Shown piece by piece: positions 1 through 7,274 of a stretch of DNA of 7,839 nt. The translations under genes and the position numbers were made by a program. The notes beneath the pieces are model-generated. The model had not been told where the DNA came from. It did not search any database and saw only the letters and a list, made by a program, of their open reading frames with translations. Source of the stretch: Bacteroidota bacterium. Lineage in GTDB: Bacteria > Bacteroidota > Ignavibacteria > SZUA-365 > JAADGX01. How positions within the stretch are numbered: position 1 is the first letter of the stretch; every line of letters starts with the position of its first letter. The stretch spans positions 1-7,839 of the forward strand of contig JAJRXL010000345.1 of NCBI GenBank assembly GCA_024276335.1, given 5' to 3'.

Positions 1-1214
1 TAAACCACGTTGCCCATGATATATGAATCGATAATGAACCGCTGGCCCATGAGCATGAACACCGACGGGGGACGCACCTGCACGGGTGATACCGGGTTCG
101 AAACGAGTATCTGCGAGTTGATGCGCTGTACCGCAAAGCTCTTCTCCGCCAGCGCCTGCCGGAACGCGCGGAGCCTTTCGCCAGCCAAAAGTTCATCGGC
201 ACGCTGGAGGCCGATCTCGGAAGCGAGCAGGTCCAGGTGCCGGAGCGTGACGTTGTCGGAGTCGCCCACGAGGTTAGTAATGACATCGTCGATGATATCC
301 AAGTACGAACGCGCCGAATCCCGACCGGCCAACTCTCGGAGAAGAAACGCGTCGATTGTCTGCCGTTGCAAGTCTTCTTCGTTGGGAATGGGCTGGTCTT
401 GGGCCACGGGCTTGGTAAACAGGATCTCTGTGCGCCCGAGCCACATCATGGCCCGGAAATACGACGCCAGTTTCGGGTAGCGCTTGTCGGTATAATGACC
501 GCGCACGGTAAACTGGCTGAAATCCAGGAGACGCGGCGTGCCCATCATCAGCTTGACCTGCACCGGTTTCTCGGCCTGGACGAGGGCGAGTAGTTCATTG
601 ACCTGTGTGCGGTTTTCGCCAAAAACCGGATCCCCTTCCCACTCTCCCGCCAGCAGTGCCCTTGCCACCGCAAGAAACACGTCCACGTCCCGTACCGGCA
701 CAGCCATCTCCTGTTGCGGATACTTCGACATCAAGCCGCGAATTCCACCGCGCATCAGGTCGAGCGCCCGCGACAGGGCAGGCAACAGGATATCCAACTC
801 GGTCGATTTAAGAATATTGTCGTATGAACGATGGAGTGCGTGAAGGATAGCATCGGTGCTTATAAACAGCGGGAGGTCTTCGTGCCATACTTTTGCGAAG
901 GCTTTGATAAAGCTCGGTTCCGACAGGCGCTCCGACACCATGAACCCGTTGGCCCGCAACAGTTCCTGCTCATCAACGGTCAGGCCGAGCTTGATGACAG
1001 TGGAATCAAGGTACGCGATGGAACCCGGAATTCCCGCCCTGGCGCGAAACAAGGGCGCCCGGTGCTCTACCATCAGCCCGTCGGCATTGAGATCGGTGTG
1101 CGACTCCAGGTACGAGCGATAGGCATTGAGGTCAAAGGAAGGGTCCTGGGCAGAAGCCGGAAAAACCAGCAACAGACCGAAAACAAAGGCAAACGTCGCA
1201 CTGATGCATTTCAT
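1..1214 (-). CDS. Exported DUF3160 protein, N-terminal 404 residues (C-terminus beyond left edge)
   Basis: The reverse strand is open from an ATG at 1214 to the left edge with no stop, giving 404 full codons. The first 22 residues form a signal peptide: Lys2, a hydrophobic stretch at about 6-18, and an A-S-A|Q cleavage site after Ala22, so the protein is probably periplasmic or outer-surface. Motifs I associate with DUF3160 follow: WHEDLPLFISTDAILHALH at 110-128, DFSQFTVRGHYT at 231-242, YFRAMMWLGR at 252-261, and a C-proximal FMLMGQRFIIDSYIMGN at 386-402. Family members are usually about 650-850 residues, so roughly half is missing. The molecular function of DUF3160 is not known to me. The start is supported by a GGGAG ribosome site 2 bases upstream and by the signal peptide beginning there. 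It is transcribed divergently from the giant surface protein. The family call is from remembered motifs, not a profile search. Confidence 0.85.
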   Translation of the reverse strand, partial: MKCISATFAFVFGLLLVFPASAQDPSFDLNAYRSYLESHTDLNADGLMVEHRAPLFRARAGIPGSIAYLDSTVIKLGLTVDEQELLRANGFMVSERLSEPSFIKAFAKVWHEDLPLFISTDAILHALHRSYDNILKSTELDILLPALSRALDLMRGGIRGLMSKYPQQEMAVPVRDVDVFLAVARALLAGEWEGDPVFGENRTQVNELLALVQAEKPVQVKLMMGTPRLLDFSQFTVRGHYTDKRYPKLASYFRAMMWLGRTEILFTKPVAQDQPIPNEEDLQRQTIDAFLLRELAGRDSARSYLDIIDDVITNLVGDSDNVTLRHLDLLASEIGLQRADELLAGERLRAFRQALAEKSFAVQRINSQILVSNPVSPVQVRPPSVFMLMGQRFIIDSYIMGNVV

Positions 1215-1262
1215 AACTCCCTCATTCTTGACGTTTGGGATGCTGTACGTGAAACTCTCTTC

Positions 1263-1291
1263 AATATACAATCCCCTGTAGGAGAATTCAA
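1263..1291 (-). promoter_or_regulatory. Probable promoter of the DUF3160 gene
   Basis: On the minus strand TTGAAT (1291-1286) is followed after 17 bases by TATATT (1268-1263). These match the sigma-70 consensus at 4/6 and 5/6 positions with ideal spacing. Transcription would begin near 1256, leaving a leader of about 42 bases before the ATG at 1214. Bacteroidota often use a different consensus (TTTG with TAnnTTTG), so this is a reading by eye. Confidence 0.5.
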
Positions 1292-1549
1292 GCAATTCGA
1301 TAAGGAACTATTAATTTGTCGTCACCCAGCCTCTCCGCGCGTTCCAGACTGCATGCATGGCAAAAGTCATGGGGACGGAAAAAGGGATGAAATCCATAAG
1401 CGTGCTGATAACAACATTCTACTATAAATACTATTCCCTTAATACAAGTAACTTATTTAGTGCTCAATATGGGCATTATTCGGCATTTTTGTGAAATATC
1501 GTGGTTTTTTATGATCAGCATTTTTTTGTGATTTTTTTCTCCCTACGTA

Positions 1550-1579
1550 TTGACACTGGCTCTAAAATTCCCGTAATTT
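1550..1579 (+). promoter_or_regulatory. Possible promoter of the surface protein / barrel operon
   Basis: A perfect TTGACA lies at 1550-1555. After 18 bases comes TAATTT (1574-1579), a weak -10 that also runs into TAATTTG, reminiscent of the Bacteroidota TAnnTTTG element but one base short. T-tracts just upstream could act as an UP-like or bent-DNA element. A better -10 sequence, TAAAAT at 1584-1589, is too far (28 bases) from TTGACA to pair with it. The predicted leader to the ATG at 1636 is about 50 bases. Confidence 0.4.
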
Positions 1580-1635
1580 GTTGTAAAATATTGGCAAACA
1601 AGAACTCCGTTAAAGTAACTTTTAAGGACTGAGGT

Positions 1636-4600
1636 ATGAAACCCTTGAAATTCGATTTGAGACGGCTCAACCGGGCCCCGGCGATGATGATCATTGGACT
1701 GCTGATCCTCGGCTCGATGAGCTCCGCTCAGGACATTCGATTGCGAATGACCGTACTCGATAACATTGGGAATTCGCAGGTTCTGCGGGTCGGTATCAAC
1801 GCCACGGCTACGGATGGCATCGATCCATGGCTTTCCGAGGCGATGATCCCCCCGCCGCCGCCTCTTACGTTCGATGCCAGGCTGATCGACACCGACATTC
1901 GAACACCCTCTATTCTCGGAACCGGGGTCCTGTCAGACTTCAGGGGAATTTATACGCCACAACCAATTACACAGCGGTACGAGATCCTCTTGCAGAAATC
2001 CGCCGCCGCTTCGACGATGTGGATCCAGTGGTCCAACCCCCTTCCCGTCGGTATCAATTCGGCTGTTCTTGTCAGCTACCCCGACACCACTGCCGTTTAC
2101 GTGGATATGAGCACGCAAGGCATGTTCCAGGTGCCCTCGGGGATGACCAAGTTTTTCGTAACACTCACGTTCGGCGGCATCACGCCCGTTACGCGTTACA
2201 AGCTGACCCTTGATGTCGATCCGTTCGGAACAGGTTCTATCATCGCCATTCCCAACCAGCCGGATTATGCGCCGGGCACCACGGTTACACTCCTTGCAGC
2301 GACCGTGGATACATGTTACACTTTTCGCCGGTGGAGCGGGGACGCCGCGGGTATTATCCCCATCACCGTGGTCACCATGGACGCGGACAAATCCATCACC
2401 GCAGAATTCACGAAACGAGCATTTCCCCTTACCACCTCGGTCATTGATACATTCTTCGTAGATACGACAACTACTGCGCCTCAAATGCTGAAAGTATTCG
2501 CTGGGGGCGCAGCTTGCCACGATTGGACGGTGACCGCCGACGTCCCTTGGTTGAAATTCTCCAAGACTTCCGGAACCGGAGATGATTCGCTCTATGTCTC
2601 GATCGATGACGCGGAAGTGCCTTGCGTAGGCTCGCACGCAGGAAACATCATTATTTCCTCACCGGCTTCACAAGTAAACCCCGTCGAAGTGCCGGTAATA
2701 TTGATCGTCGGGCAGTCCCAGTTGGCCGTAAACGTCATCGGACAGCCGGAGATTTTAGGTTGCCAGGACAAGGCGCGGAATTTCACCATGGTGCAGATCG
2801 TGAACAGCGGCCCCACCCCCGTGCACTTTTCCAGCGCTCCCGACCTGGGGACCTCGTTCAAGCTGGCAACCCCCTCGATGTTTCCCTTGACCGTCGCTGC
2901 ATGGGACAGCGCCACCATGCTGTTGGAGTTCGCGCCTCCTCCCTCCGAACACGGCTTGATCACAAAGAATGTCATTCTGACCGGCGACAGTTGCGGTCGC
3001 CAGGTGATCTTCACTCTTCGCGGCACGCGCGTCGCACCCCTCCTGACCGTCAACAACACAGTATTTGATTTCGGCACCACTTATGACTGTTCAGCATCTC
3101 CCCCGACACAGGTGCTGGAGTTGACTAACAACACCAACGTGGATGCCACCCTGTCTTTCCAGGTTCCGAACGGTTTTTCCCTCGTTACGACGCCTACATC
3201 GCTTCCGGCCAATAGCACCTTGTCCGTCACCGTACGAATGGAAGTCAACGGGGCCGATTCGGTTGTTTCCATGCTGGGTGTGACCGCTGACTTCGGTGAA
3301 TGCTCCTCCGACTTGCGTGTAGAATTGAGGGGAAAGCGTCGCCATCCGGCGTTCACGGTTGAGATACTCGGCGGCGGCCCTTTACCACCCTACGTATTCG
3401 ATACGACCTGCGTGGGGCAATATTCCGCGCCCAAAGTATTCTCCGTCACGAATACCGGAACCGCAATACTAAGCCTGGCGGTTACGACCTCGGCACCCTT
3501 CGAGATCGAATCCTTCCAGTCTTCGTTTTCCCTCCTCCCGGGGGAATCAAAAAAGGTGTACGTGCGTTTCCATCCCGTCACGGGAGGTACATTCTCCGCC
3601 GCTATCCAGTTCAACACCGCGCAGTGCAACTTGACGGAAAGCACGACCCTGACGGGCTCGACCTTTAACCAGTTGCTGCTGAACTCGAACGTGGAGCCGG
3701 CCAGCCTCCTGTTGGCTAATTGCGAAGAAAGTGGAAAAATAAAAGTTTCCATAACCAATAACGGCTCCGAGCAGGTCATATTCGACAAGCTCCCCAACCT
3801 GCCGACAGGCTTTTTCTGGGATCCGTCCCTGACCACGCCGATCGTTATCGAAGCCGATCCCAACAAACCGTTTGTCGCGTATATTACCTTCCGTCCCCCC
3901 GTCGGCACGGGTGGTAAGTTCGGCGGCAGTGTCGGCTGGTTCGGAATTCCCTGCGGAGCCAGCGCGTATTTCACACTTGAAGCAGAGCGTCGGTTGCCGC
4001 TGGTCACTGTCACTCCGGCGAACCTAGATTTCGGGCAAATCGTGGATTGTGGCACCCCCGTCACAGCTCCCACAAAATCCGTTTCTATCATCAACCAAAG
4101 CAACCTTCCGATCACAATAGTGGCCACGGCGCCGACCGCTCTCTATGAATTGAACATCGGGGGATTCCCCATGCCTCCCACCGGCCTCACGCTGGCAGCG
4201 GGAGCAACGGGGACCATTGACGTGAGGGCTTTCAAAGGCAGCGGCGGCGCGTTCAACGACCAGCTCGTCATTGAAATCGTCGCCGGAAACAACGGCGCCT
4301 GCCGCCAGACATTCGCTGTCAACCTTGTCGGCGAGCGCTACAAGCCCTCCTTCTCCATTGTCGAAAAGAAAGACGTCCGCGACTTTGGCTCGCAATGCCT
4401 GGGAACCACGGCACGGCGGACCTTCTACATCAAGAACACGAGCGACATGCCGCTGACCATCAGTTGCCCGGGCTTCCCGCCCGCGAACGACTTCACGCTG
4501 TTGCAAACTCCTCTGTCCGTGCAACTGGATACCGCCGCGGAAGTGCCGTTCGAAGTGCGTTATGCACCGAAACTCGTGGGCAGCAACCTCCAGACCCTGA

Positions 4601-6360
4601 CATTCACCGATAACGTCTGTAATAAAACGGTTTCCATGACTTTCAGCGGGCAAGGGGTTGTCGATAATTTCGAGATCGCCTCCATATCCCCGTCCGAACC
4701 GCTGGAGCTCTGGACTTGCGAATTGCCTTCCACCAGGCTCGTTACCGTCAAAGTCAATAATCTCGGGTCCAATACAACCCTGGGTCTCGTTTCAAAAATG
4801 CCCGAAGGGTTCATTCTCGATCCACCTTCACAGCTCCCGCGCTCCGTAACCTCGGGCGAAAGCATCGAGTTGACTTTCCGGTTCGTGGGAACCGCCCCCG
4901 GCACGTACGACGGACCTGTTATCCTTGCCAGCACATCCTGTAATGTTACACGGACATTCTCCCTGAAAGCACGAATCCTTAAGGACCGGAGCGAAGTAAA
5001 ACCAACCGAGATCTTGTACCCGACCATCGCCCTTTGTTCGAACGGTTCCGTGCGCCAGTACGATCAGTTCAAGCTGGTCAAAGACGTCGTGCTTACCAAC
5101 ACGGGTGACGTACCGCTCACGTACGACGTGAGCTTCAATCCGCCGACGAACTTCTTCGAAATTGTTGCGCCGGTGAATGCGTTCACCCTCACGCCGGGCC
5201 AGGCGCAACCGGTGCGCATCGCGCTCCAGGCGCCCATTCCGCCCAACGTCGACGTGATCCAAGCCACGCTGGAAATTCTCGTCAACCGCGCACCACGCTG
5301 CCAACCTGAACGTATTTCCATTCCCGTGCGTGTCACCTTTACGAGATCGGCATTTGAAATATCCACCACGGAACTGAACTTCCAGGGCTCCTGCTTGGGT
5401 GAGCAAACGGAAGAGAGCGTGACGATCACCAACAAGGGCAGCGTACCGTTGACGTTACAACCGTTCCTGGGCGGTTCGTCCGCGTTCAGCTTAAAAGGAC
5501 CCGCGACAACAATGCAACTGGAGCCCGGCGAGGCGAAAACGGTTACCATCTTCTACACGCCCCGCAATTTAGGCGCGGACCAGGGATACCTGACAATCAA
5601 GGATATCGAGTGCGTCGATTCCCTGACCGTGGCGCTCAACGGCTCCGTCACGAAAACCGAGGTCACGCTGAGCTGTTACGACCCCGCTCAGAGCGGCAAT
5701 CCTCCCACTGCCCGGCCGGGCGACAAGCTGGAAGTGCCGATTACTGTTGAGACACCTTCGCCCTGCCTGTTCACGGGTGGAATCAAGATCGCGGTGGAAG
5801 TGCGCTTCGACGTCCTGGCGCTGAAACCGGTATCCGCCGTATCCGCACAGGGATCGGTAATCATGCGGCAGCAGGGGCTGGGACAAATCGAGCTCGAGTT
5901 CACGGTGGACAAGTTCAAGCCCGGCCTGCTCGGGAAACTGAACTTCGAAGTGCTCCTGGGTATGGAAAACACGGTTCGGTATAGCATTTCCAACCCCGTA
6001 GTCACACCCGACGTTGTATCGGTAATCCTGTCGCAGAACTGTGAAGCGGAAATCAACCTGGGTCCGCGGTGGGGTGTGAGTACTCGCGCCGACCTGGGGA
6101 TCACGAATCTCCAGCCCAACAGTCCCAATCCATTCAGCGCGATCACCAATATCGATTTCACTCTGGATCACGACGCGGATGTCCAATTGATTGTTTATAA
6201 CCAACTCGGCGTGGAGGTAGCACGCCTGGTTGATACCCACCTGAAGAAAGGTCTGCATTCGGTTGTGTTCAACGGGAGCGCCTTGCCGAGCGGCATCTAC
6301 ATCGCCACGCTGAAAACGCCGACGTACCGGCAGTCACGTAAACTGATCCTTGCCCGTTAA
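1636..6360 (+). CDS. Giant T9SS-secreted surface protein with InlB-type, BACON-like, nine ASH-like and cohesin-like domains
   Basis: This 1574-residue protein has a signal peptide (hydrophobic core 16-29, cleavage S-S-A|Q after Ala31). An N-terminal beta-rich module at about 33-187 contains GIDPWLSEAMIPPPPP, similar to modules I recall at the N-terminus of FCB-group secreted proteins. An InlB-type B-repeat follows at 188-258 (GTGSIIAIPNQPDYAPGTTV, then FRRWSGDA and ITAEF), then a BACON-like domain at about 264-359 (VPWLKFSKTSGTG). Nine ASH/Hydin-like Ig domains span about 362-1337. A cohesin-like domain occupies about 1342-1470. The T9SS type A sorting domain is at about 1480-1574, with PNSPNPFSAITNIDFTL and LPSGIYIATLK and a basic end. 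Sec export, then T9SS passage to the surface, is the established route for such C-termini. A role in adhesion or cell-surface structure is inference. The start has AAGGA at 1624-1628, 7 bases before the ATG. No enzyme domain is visible. Confidence 0.9.
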   Translation: MKPLKFDLRRLNRAPAMMIIGLLILGSMSSAQDIRLRMTVLDNIGNSQVLRVGINATATDGIDPWLSEAMIPPPPPLTFDARLIDTDIRTPSILGTGVLSDFRGIYTPQPITQRYEILLQKSAAASTMWIQWSNPLPVGINSAVLVSYPDTTAVYVDMSTQGMFQVPSGMTKFFVTLTFGGITPVTRYKLTLDVDPFGTGSIIAIPNQPDYAPGTTVTLLAATVDTCYTFRRWSGDAAGIIPITVVTMDADKSITAEFTKRAFPLTTSVIDTFFVDTTTTAPQMLKVFAGGAACHDWTVTADVPWLKFSKTSGTGDDSLYVSIDDAEVPCVGSHAGNIIISSPASQVNPVEVPVILIVGQSQLAVNVIGQPEILGCQDKARNFTMVQIVNSGPTPVHFSSAPDLGTSFKLATPSMFPLTVAAWDSATMLLEFAPPPSEHGLITKNVILTGDSCGRQVIFTLRGTRVAPLLTVNNTVFDFGTTYDCSASPPTQVLELTNNTNVDATLSFQVPNGFSLVTTPTSLPANSTLSVTVRMEVNGADSVVSMLGVTADFGECSSDLRVELRGKRRHPAFTVEILGGGPLPPYVFDTTCVGQYSAPKVFSVTNTGTAILSLAVTTSAPFEIESFQSSFSLLPGESKKVYVRFHPVTGGTFSAAIQFNTAQCNLTESTTLTGSTFNQLLLNSNVEPASLLLANCEESGKIKVSITNNGSEQVIFDKLPNLPTGFFWDPSLTTPIVIEADPNKPFVAYITFRPPVGTGGKFGGSVGWFGIPCGASAYFTLEAERRLPLVTVTPANLDFGQIVDCGTPVTAPTKSVSIINQSNLPITIVATAPTALYELNIGGFPMPPTGLTLAAGATGTIDVRAFKGSGGAFNDQLVIEIVAGNNGACRQTFAVNLVGERYKPSFSIVEKKDVRDFGSQCLGTTARRTFYIKNTSDMPLTISCPGFPPANDFTLLQTPLSVQLDTAAEVPFEVRYAPKLVGSNLQTLTFTDNVCNKTVSMTFSGQGVVDNFEIASISPSEPLELWTCELPSTRLVTVKVNNLGSNTTLGLVSKMPEGFILDPPSQLPRSVTSGESIELTFRFVGTAPGTYDGPVILASTSCNVTRTFSLKARILKDRSEVKPTEILYPTIALCSNGSVRQYDQFKLVKDVVLTNTGDVPLTYDVSFNPPTNFFEIVAPVNAFTLTPGQAQPVRIALQAPIPPNVDVIQATLEILVNRAPRCQPERISIPVRVTFTRSAFEISTTELNFQGSCLGEQTEESVTITNKGSVPLTLQPFLGGSSAFSLKGPATTMQLEPGEAKTVTIFYTPRNLGADQGYLTIKDIECVDSLTVALNGSVTKTEVTLSCYDPAQSGNPPTARPGDKLEVPITVETPSPCLFTGGIKIAVEVRFDVLALKPVSAVSAQGSVIMRQQGLGQIELEFTVDKFKPGLLGKLNFEVLLGMENTVRYSISNPVVTPDVVSVILSQNCEAEINLGPRWGVSTRADLGITNLQPNSPNPFSAITNIDFTLDHDADVQLIVYNQLGVEVARLVDTHLKKGLHSVVFNGSALPSGIYIATLKTPTYRQSRKLILAR
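2719..5646 (+). repeat. Nine tandem ASH/Hydin-like Ig domains (protein-level repeat)
   Basis: Residues 362-1337 fall into nine units of about 98-118 residues. Each begins with a strand ending in a pattern like F-x-F-G, then a Cys, then V-x-x-x-N-x-G/S, followed by a pattern like L-x-P/A-G-x-x-x-x-V/I and a second Cys before a closing strand such as TLTG or NLVG. The cysteine pairs are 376/453, 485/556, 592/664, 696/773, 805/889, 921/995, 1028/1102, 1134/1222 and 1253/1326. The units are diverged in DNA, so this is an old expansion rather than a recent duplication. The family name (ASH; choice-of-anchor D) rests on pattern recognition. Confidence 0.75.
6073..6357 (+). other. T9SS type A C-terminal sorting domain
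   Basis: Residues 1480-1574 carry the pattern of the Por secretion system C-terminal domain: PNPF, alternating hydrophobic strands IDFTL and VQLIVYNQLGVEVARLV, a KKGLHSVVFNGS turn, LPSGIYIATLK, and a final RKLILAR. In known systems this domain is recognised by T9SS and usually cleaved by a PorU-type sortase, with attachment to A-LPS in some species. The T9SS machinery is not in this window. Confidence 0.88.
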
Positions 6361-6363
6361 CCT

Positions 6364-6367
6364 GGAG
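6364..6367 (+). promoter_or_regulatory. Ribosome binding site that fixes the barrel gene start
   Basis: GGAG at 6364-6367 lies 9 bases before the ATG at 6377. An in-frame ATG at 6350 is inside the end of the previous gene and would add nine residues (PVNLENPT region) ahead of a clean signal peptide. The downstream ATG is therefore preferred. Confidence 0.75.
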
Positions 6368-6376
6368 AATCCAACT

Positions 6377-7144
6377 ATGAGAACAAAAAGCATCTTTGTA
6401 TTTCTTGGATTATTGCTGGCCTGCTGGCCCGTAATAGCCCAGCAGGGAACAGCCCGCTCAAGCACCCTGATGTGGTACACCATGCGGGGTGGTATCTATG
6501 GGGGCGCAACCCACTCGTTTCACAGCGGAACCATCCTCATTACCTCGGACCCTGACGGACCGACGTTTGAAAACGGCGAGGGGACGAATTTCACCGTGGG
6601 CGCCATCCTGGAAAAATCATTCACGCGTTCGTTCACTCTTAGCATGCGGCTCGGATACCTGGACGCAAGCGCCTCGCTCGAAAAGCTGGTTACCGACCCG
6701 TTCCGCATTGCCGATGACAACGGCGTTTTGTACGACGTCAAGAGACGGCACATGCTCGACTACAAGCTGCGCATGATTACGTTCGAAGCGTTGGCCAAGC
6801 TTACACCTGGCAGGGGACCGGGCTTTTACGTTACAGGCGGCCCGGGTGTCGGATTCGTCATCGGCGACGAGTCTAAGTATTCCTTTCAGGTCGTGGAACC
6901 GAAATGGGCGGTCAGTACAACCATCCCACCTGAAACCGGAAGAATCCACAATCTGAAAACGGTGCAAATATCTCTCCTGGCAGCGATCGGTTACGACATC
7001 GATTACCGGTATGGGTACATTACACCGGAGATACAGTACAGCCTGCCCCTTACCAAAACCCAGAGCAGCGCGTCCGGCGACTCGTGGAGGATTTCCACTC
7101 TCAAGGTCGCCCTGCACATGACGTTTTCGTTCATGTCGCGTTAG
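6377..7144 (+). CDS. Outer-membrane beta-barrel protein (PorT / OMP_b-brl-like), 255 residues
   Basis: The protein begins with a signal peptide, MRTKSIFVFLGLLLACWPV, with likely cleavage V-I-A|QQ after Ala21. The rest shows about eight amphipathic beta-strand candidates (near residues 31-44, 71-81, 84-99, 127-144, 149-162, 194-209, 213-223 and 236-252). It is rich in Gly and aromatic residues, as in YVTGGPGVGFVIG, and ends LKVALHMTFSFMSR, close to the aromatic C-terminal signature of barrels. Its size fits small barrels of the PorT/OMP_b-brl class, whose roles vary widely, so no function is assigned. It starts 16 bases after the surface protein stop and shares its transcript, ending at the terminator just downstream. 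L-L-A-C at 13-16 resembles a lipobox, so a lipoprotein is possible, but the continuing hydrophobic core and A-Q-Q favour ordinary cleavage. Confidence 0.78.
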   Translation: MRTKSIFVFLGLLLACWPVIAQQGTARSSTLMWYTMRGGIYGGATHSFHSGTILITSDPDGPTFENGEGTNFTVGAILEKSFTRSFTLSMRLGYLDASASLEKLVTDPFRIADDNGVLYDVKRRHMLDYKLRMITFEALAKLTPGRGPGFYVTGGPGVGFVIGDESKYSFQVVEPKWAVSTTIPPETGRIHNLKTVQISLLAAIGYDIDYRYGYITPEIQYSLPLTKTQSSASGDSWRISTLKVALHMTFSFMSR

Positions 7145-7163
7145 TTCTCAGTAATCTCCAGGT

Positions 7164-7201
7164 AAAGCCGGGACAAGGTAAATACGTGTCCCGGCTTTTT
7201 T
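7164..7201 (+). terminator. Rho-independent terminator of the surface protein operon
   Basis: AAGCCGGGACA (7165-7175) pairs perfectly with TGTCCCGGCTT (7187-7197) around an 11-base loop. One further A-T pair is possible, and the run of six T at 7196-7201 follows. It lies 20 bases after the barrel stop codon. The reverse orientation has only a short T run, so it probably works mainly on the plus strand. Confidence 0.92.
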
Positions 7202-7216
7202 ATTGTTTATTCTTTC

Positions 7217-7244
7217 GTGGCCCTGAGCGGAGTCGAAGGGCCAC
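7217..7244. repeat. Short palindromic repeat-like element, GGCCCTGAGC...GTCGAAGGGCC type
   Basis: GTGGCCCT (7217-7224) pairs with AGGGCCAC (7237-7244) around a 12-base centre GAGCGGAGTCGA. The core CCCTGAGCGGAGTCGAAGGG is one I recognise as a dispersed intergenic palindrome in many bacterial genomes, of unclear function. It lies in the gap between two convergent genes, just after the operon terminator, a typical place for REP-like elements. It has no T-run on either strand, so it is not a classical terminator. Copy number cannot be judged from one window. Confidence 0.6.
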
Positions 7245-7274
7245 CCACCAAACTGTAACTGCAACCAATCTGTG

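Larger units (their letters stand above)
1215..1635. other. Divergent AT-rich intergenic region, no gene seen
   Basis: These 421 bases separate two divergent genes for exported proteins. They are much richer in A and T than the flanking genes. Three T-tracts lie at 1505-1510, 1521-1527 and 1532-1538, directly upstream of the possible plus-strand promoter. The part at 1321-1440 is more mixed and contains a TGCATGCA-like palindrome near 1350-1358. I see no tRNA, riboswitch, terminator or convincing small gene here. Confidence 0.7.

Noticed and set aside
10..843. Plus-strand open frames at the left end
   Set aside because: They lie antisense to the DUF3160 coding region, overlap one another and give Ser/Arg-rich translations without ribosome sites, as expected for shadow frames.
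1423..1429. TATAAAT as a plus-strand -10 box
   Set aside because: The -35 position holds GCGTGC, a poor match, and the leader would exceed 200 bases.
1357..1494. A 45-codon plus-strand open frame in the divergent intergenic region
   Set aside because: It has no ribosome binding site, its composition follows the AT-rich background and its product has no recognisable pattern.
1933..6258. Many antisense and other-frame open frames inside the giant surface protein gene
   Set aside because: The plus-strand frame is continuous with clear domains from signal peptide to sorting domain. The others are Arg/His-rich shadows without motifs or ribosome sites.
6350..6376. Earlier ATG for the barrel gene, overlapping the previous stop
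   Set aside because: It would put nine extra residues before the signal peptide, and the GGAG site is placed for the ATG at 6377.
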